A DNA stretch of 7,320 nt from assembly GCA_030705745.1 (NCBI GenBank), contig JAUZPT010000145.1:1-7320 (forward strand). Direction: 5' to 3'. The position numbers and the translations under genes are program-made. Under the pieces are notes generated by a model. The model saw only the letters and a list, made by a program, of their open reading frames with translations, made no database searches and was not told where the DNA came from. Positions 5,889-7,320 of this stretch are shown here, one piece after another. Every line of letters begins with the position of its first letter. Within the stretch, counting starts at the first letter, position 1. The stretch is from Bacillota bacterium (GTDB lineage: Bacteria > Bacillota > Bacilli > Bacillales > Cytobacillaceae).

Positions 5889-6092
5889 ATGCGGCCAGAG
5901 CGCGGTTTCGCTGATAGAGTTCATGAATCATCATATTGCCCACCTCGTAAAACGGTCAAGCAAACCCCAATTGTAGATAAATTCGATAAATTTGTAGATA
6001 AAGCACAAGAAATTGTAGATAAAACGCTATTTATTGTAGATAACGGTCAAGAAATTGTAAATAAACTACCAAAAATTGTAGATAAAATTTGA
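5889..6092 (+). CDS. Possible small heptad-repeat protein of unknown function
   Basis: This open frame of 67 codons starts at ATG 5889 and ends at TGA 6092. The first 28 residues (MRPERGFADRVHESSYC...) have no recognisable motif. From residue 29 the protein consists of 7-residue repeats close to I-V-D-K-x-Q-E, an amphipathic pattern that could form a helix or short coiled coil. The other two frames are closed at nearly every repeat by TAG or TAA, so only this frame is open across all six units. The ribosome binding site is poor (purine-rich AGAAAAAAAGAA only), and I do not recognise a family. It fills most of the interval of about 330 bp between the yueI-like gene and aceA. It could be a genuine small protein, a decayed gene, or a repeat with an accidental frame. 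The heptad resembles the one readable from array 1 at 682-755, which favours a shared coding origin. Confidence 0.35.
   Translation: MRPERGFADRVHESSYCPPRKTVKQTPIVDKFDKFVDKAQEIVDKTLFIVDNGQEIVNKLPKIVDKI
5973..6092. repeat. 21-bp period repeat array 2 (six degenerate copies)
   Basis: The 9-mer TGTAGATAA recurs with its GTA at 5973, 5994, 6015, 6036 and 6078, and the variant TGTAAATAA falls at 6057, all exactly 21 bp apart. The intervening 12 bases vary. The units are more diverged from each other than in array 1, but unit 3 (6015-6035 region and its flank) is nearly identical to the array 1 unit read on the opposite strand, sharing GATAAA and CACAAGAAA in the same register. The array ends with V-D-K-I and a stop, as array 1 ends with V-D-K-F-F and a stop. 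There is no room for spacers, so it is not a CRISPR. Confidence 0.85.
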
Positions 6093-6113
6093 AACTAGCG
6101 TGTTACTTTAAAA

Positions 6114-6142
6114 AAGCCCCCTCTTCAACGAAGAGAAGGCTT
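6114..6142 (-). terminator. Rho-independent terminator downstream of aceA
   Basis: On the minus strand a 13-bp stem forms between AAGCCTTCTCTTC (6142-6130) and GAAGAGGGGGCTT (6126-6114). It includes two U-G wobble pairs and a 3-nt loop, and is followed by a run of T. It begins 5 nt after the aceA stop and is a canonical terminator for that gene. Confidence 0.85.
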
Positions 6143-6147
6143 GAAAA

Positions 6148-6894
6148 TTATGCAGTAAATTGCGCTTCTTCCGTGGATCCTTTTAATGCGGTTGTGGAAG
6201 AGGTTCCGCCTGAAATGACGAGTGAGACTTGGTCAAAATAGCCTGTTCCGACTTCGCGCTGATGGCGTGTAGCGGTGGAGCCGTTTTGCTCGCTCGCAAA
6301 TTCCGCTTCCTGTAGTTCGGAGTAGGCTGCCATGCCACGTTCTTTGTAGCCACGAGCCAATTCAAACATACTATGATTCAAGGCGTGGAATCCGGCGAGG
6401 GTAACAAATTGGAATTTGTAGCCCATCTTTCCGAGTTCCTCCTGAAATTTTGCAATGGTTTCGTCATCAAGTTTCTTTTTCCAGTTGAACGAAGGTGAGC
6501 AGTTGTATGCCAGCAGCTTACCAGGGAATTTCTTATGAATCGCTTCTGCAAATTGGCGCGCTTCTTCAATATTCGGCTCGGATGTTTCGCACCAAACTAA
6601 ATCTGCATAAGGAGCATACGCCAATCCGCGTGCAATTGCCTGGTCCAATCCCGCCTTCACTCGGTAAAATCCTTCAGAAGTCCGTTCACCCGATATAAAC
6701 GGCGCATCATACGGATCCACGTCACTCGTAATTAAATCTGCCGCATTCGCATCCGTCCTTGCTACAAGGAGAGTTGGCGTTCCCATGACGTCTGCGGCCA
6801 GGCGAGCCGCAATCAAATTGCGCACAGCGGTCTGTGTAGGAAGCAACACTTTTCCGCCCAGGTGACCGCACTTTTTCTCAGAAGAGGAGATCAT
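6148..6894 (-). pseudogene. aceA: Isocitrate lyase, 5'-truncated (C-terminal part only)
   Basis: Isocitrate lyase splits isocitrate to glyoxylate and succinate in the glyoxylate bypass. The readable 248 codons cover the catalytic KKCGH loop (C9 here) at the very start. They also cover [22 protein letters not shown] (about 42-63), the WCETSEPN segment (101-108), NCSPSFNW (131-138), and the normal C-terminus with [19 protein letters not shown] complete enzyme is about 425-430 residues, so roughly 180 N-terminal residues of the TIM barrel are missing. Homology begins at S-S-E-K-K, and the expected preceding F-E-D-Q-L is absent, replaced at about 6885-6893 by unrelated DNA that carries a nitrilase-type gene on the same strand. 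The ATG at 6894 is accidental: it overlaps that gene's stop (ATGA) and has no ribosome binding site. The fragment should be inactive alone. The cause is a rearrangement or an artificial join. Confidence 0.9.
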
Positions 6895-7320
6895 TTTCCG
6901 GAATGGTCGCCGGAAAGTGCGCGGTAGAGCCCATCCCTCCGGTCTTTTTCCACCGGGAACTGGTGGCGGCTTATATCCACGACCCTGGGATCAAGATCAG
7001 TAAAGATCACCTGCTCCGCCGCATTTGCCCGGCTGACAATAACGCCCTGAGGATCTGCGGTCATCGAATCGCCGGCATAGGTATCGATCGGCGTCTGGCC
7101 GGTGGTATTCACACCAACGATATACATCTGATTTTCCAGAGCGCGGGCCTGGATAAAGAGCTCCCAGTGCCTGGTTCGGATTTCAGGCCATGCGGACGGG
7201 ATAAAAATTGCCTGAACACCCTGCTTGGCATAGAGGTGGAAAAGATCGGGGAACCTCAGATCATAACAGATGGCGACACCGCACGTAAGAGAATCGAGAG
7301 GGAAAACGCACAGATCCGTA
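6891..7320 (-). CDS. Carbon-nitrogen hydrolase (nitrilase superfamily), partial at window edge
   Basis: This is the C-terminal part, about 142 codons, of a nitrilase/omega-amidase-type hydrolase that cleaves amide or nitrile C-N bonds. The frame runs open from the right edge (first full codon at 7319) to the TGA at 6893-6891. The catalytic-cysteine motif [13 protein letters not shown] is visible near 7239-7277, followed by [34 protein letters not shown], and the usual C-terminal strand and tail [25 protein letters not shown]. The upstream Glu and Lys of the Glu-Lys-Cys triad lie outside the window. An internal ATG at 7127 is not the start. The C-terminus appears essentially complete. Base composition is clearly higher in G+C than the rest of the window (37 and 39 of 60 in two samples), with repeated AGG arginine codons, which suggests a different source from the flanking Bacillales genes. 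Confidence 0.85.
   Translation of the reverse strand, partial: TDLCVFPLDSLTCGVAICYDLRFPDLFHLYAKQGVQAIFIPSAWPEIRTRHWELFIQARALENQMYIVGVNTTGQTPIDTYAGDSMTADPQGVIVSRANAAEQVIFTDLDPRVVDISRHQFPVEKDRRDGLYRALSGDHSGK
6895..6916. repeat. Small inverted repeat at the hydrolase 3' end
   Basis: TTTCCGG (6895-6901) and CCGGAAA (6910-6916) form a perfect 7-bp stem with an 8-nt loop, within the last codons of the hydrolase and immediately beside the aceA breakpoint. There is no U-tract, so it is a poor terminator candidate. It could be chance or related to the junction. Confidence 0.4.

Noticed and set aside
5973..6092. CRISPR-like array (the unit contains TGTAGAT, as in Cas12a-type repeats)
   Set aside because: The period is 21 bp with no spacer-sized unique sequence, the units are degenerate, and no cas genes are visible.
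6891..6894. ATGA overlap suggesting translational coupling of the hydrolase to a short isocitrate lyase
   Set aside because: The ATG is not a genuine aceA start. About 180 essential residues are missing and there is no ribosome binding site, so the overlap is a by-product of the junction.

Overview
The window looks like a chromosomal segment of a low-to-mid GC Gram-positive bacterium of the order Bacillales (Bacillaceae or Planococcaceae type). The evidence is strong AGGAGG-type ribosome binding sites, frequent TTG and GTG starts, a gatC-gatA-gatB operon whose proteins closely resemble the Bacillus ones, and a YueI/DUF1694-family gene. I cannot name the genus from sequence alone.

Layout from left to right. 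(1) 43-642 (+) encodes a histidine phosphatase-superfamily enzyme. It converges on the gatCAB operon. The gap of about 180 bases between them holds a 21-bp tandem repeat (682-755) and a strong hairpin terminator (789-817). (2) 822-4015 (-) is the complete gatC-gatA-gatB operon, which makes the glutamyl/aspartyl-tRNA amidotransferase that converts Glu-tRNA(Gln), and Asp-tRNA(Asn) where needed, to the correct amidated form. Spacers are only 12-14 nt, and the gatA and gatB ribosome binding sites overlap the upstream stop codons. (3) Diverging from gatC at 4107-5288 (+) is a two-gene unit: a MarR-type repressor and a nitroreductase-like FMN oxidoreductase. A good promoter is followed by two palindromic operator-like sites and the pair ends in a 12-bp-stem terminator, which looks like a self-regulated stress or electrophile response module. 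(4) 5362-5814 (-) is a YueI-like protein of unknown function. (5) 5815-6147 is mostly non-genic. It holds a second 21-bp-period repeat array (5973-6092), possibly the C-terminal part of a small protein. (6) 6148 to about 6890 (-) is the C-terminal 58% or so of isocitrate lyase, with its terminator. (7) About 6891-7320 (-) is the C-terminal part of a nitrilase-superfamily carbon-nitrogen hydrolase that runs off the right edge.

Two things deserve attention. First, the two 21-bp arrays lie 5.2 kb apart and on opposite strands, yet they are clearly related. Each spells a heptad close to V-D-K-T-Q-E-T/I in its sense direction and each stops just after a final V-D-K. They look like members of a dispersed, degenerate repeat family that I cannot identify. 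Second, the isocitrate lyase gene is cut off abruptly near 6890, exactly where base composition jumps (24 of 60 G+C in an internal aceA sample against 37-39 of 60 in two samples to the right) and an unrelated hydrolase begins. This is either a rearrangement or transfer boundary or a chimeric assembly or clone join, and the sequence alone cannot decide. I did not find a convincing new defence or biosynthetic system; most of the window is ordinary housekeeping sequence.
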